Source: Candidatus Kuenenia stuttgartensis
GTDB lineage: Bacteria > Planctomycetota > Planctomycetia > Gemmatales > Gemmataceae
Direction of reading: 5' to 3'
NCBI GenBank assembly: GCA_945875585.1
Contig: CAMCLK010000006.1
Coordinates: 49,096 to 113,095, forward strand
DNA: 64,000 nt
The number at the start of each line of letters is the position of its first letter. The first letter of the stretch is position 1. The notes beneath the pieces were generated by a model. That model had not been told where the DNA came from, searched no databases, and was given only the letters and a program-made list of their open reading frames with translations. The position numbers were made by a program, and so were the translations under genes. Shown one piece after another: positions 63,879 through 64,000 of this stretch.

Positions 63879-64000
63879 ATGAATATTCGTTCTGCGCTGG
63901 TTTTGGGAGGTGGCAGTGCGGGTTTTCTGGCAGCTTTAGCCCTCAAAACCCGGGTACCCGGCCTTTCGGTCACCCTCATCCGCTCTCCTGACATTGGCAT
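63879..64000 (+). CDS. Tryptophan halogenase-like flavoprotein, 3' end outside window
   Basis: Only the first 40 codons are visible. They begin MNIRSALVLGGGSAGFL, with the GxGxxG-type dinucleotide fold GGGSAG of flavin-dependent tryptophan halogenases, followed by a helix and LSVTLIRSPDIG, where these enzymes usually have VTLIESPDIP. The family is frequent in planctomycetes and other marine or aquatic bacteria. True substrate cannot be judged, since the catalytic Lys and the WxWxIP motif lie beyond the edge. A FAD-dependent monooxygenase is the alternative. Confidence 0.7.
   Translation, partial: MNIRSALVLGGGSAGFLAALALKTRVPGLSVTLIRSPDIG

Noticed and set aside
1..64000. tRNA, rRNA, riboswitch or insertion sequence
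   Set aside because: Reading the intergenic stretches showed no cloverleaf-like sequence, transposase gene or conserved riboswitch core; almost all space is coding. A covariance-model scan would settle this.

Overview
The window looks like a chromosome segment of a planctomycete, most likely family Gemmataceae. The case rests on several families seen together: a PVC-type membrane-bound dehydrogenase with a CxxCH heme domain, a DUF1080 protein, a Ser/Thr kinase fused to WD40 propellers beside an ECF sigma factor, very large repeat-built exoproteins, and two surface proteins that begin with the LExLxxRxxPA motif. Lipoproteins resembling LptE and BamD imply an outer membrane. The species cannot be named from the sequence alone. 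No rRNA, tRNA, CRISPR array, transposase or phage module was seen.

Layout. 2-12613 (+) is the 3' part of a giant Ig-like/PPC repeat protein whose start lies before the window. 12610-15340 (-) is a three-gene group: c-type cytochrome-like protein, GT87-type membrane glycosyltransferase, DUF486 membrane protein. 15382-18159 (+) is a serine biosynthesis pair (class V aminotransferase, serA) closed by a bidirectional terminator. 18258-22936 (-) is a signalling group: Ser/Thr kinase-WD40, an unknown protein, and an ECF sigma factor. 23076-32638 (-) is a long compact run of housekeeping genes with many overlapping ends: glycosyltransferase, recO, BamD-like and LptE-like lipoproteins, folP, cdaA, cdaR-like, proA and a HEAT-repeat protein. 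32710-33108 (+) encodes a small secreted protein of six 16-residue repeats. 33134-38891 (-) holds a coiled-coil lipoprotein, a membrane protein, a DUF58 protein and the PVC dehydrogenase. 39048-40980 (+) has a YugP-type zinc protease and a glycosyltransferase. A decayed small gene and palindromic intergenic DNA follow. 41415-48640 (-) has a DUF1080 protein translationally coupled to a 2,164-residue macroglobulin-like protein. 48840-50195 (-) is a repeat-rich surface protein. 50410-51975 (+) is a GT-C-like membrane protein. 52192-56214 is a partial Tad/Flp pilus locus (pilin, TadD-like lipoprotein, OmpA-like protein, CpaC secretin). 56535-63653 (-) is a 2,372-residue beta-repeat/FG-GAP protein. 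At the right edge the first 40 codons of a tryptophan-halogenase-like gene are visible.

Themes. Most of the DNA encodes the cell envelope and surface: four giant or repeat-rich exoproteins, outer-membrane biogenesis lipoproteins, glycosyltransferases and pilus parts. The central operon links c-di-AMP synthesis, folate, proline and outer-membrane assembly genes in one transcription unit. The least explained items are the kinase / unknown protein / sigma factor cascade with an in-frame stop at its junction, the six-repeat mini-protein, the coupled DUF1080-macroglobulin pair, and the recent-looking tandem module duplication in the last giant protein.
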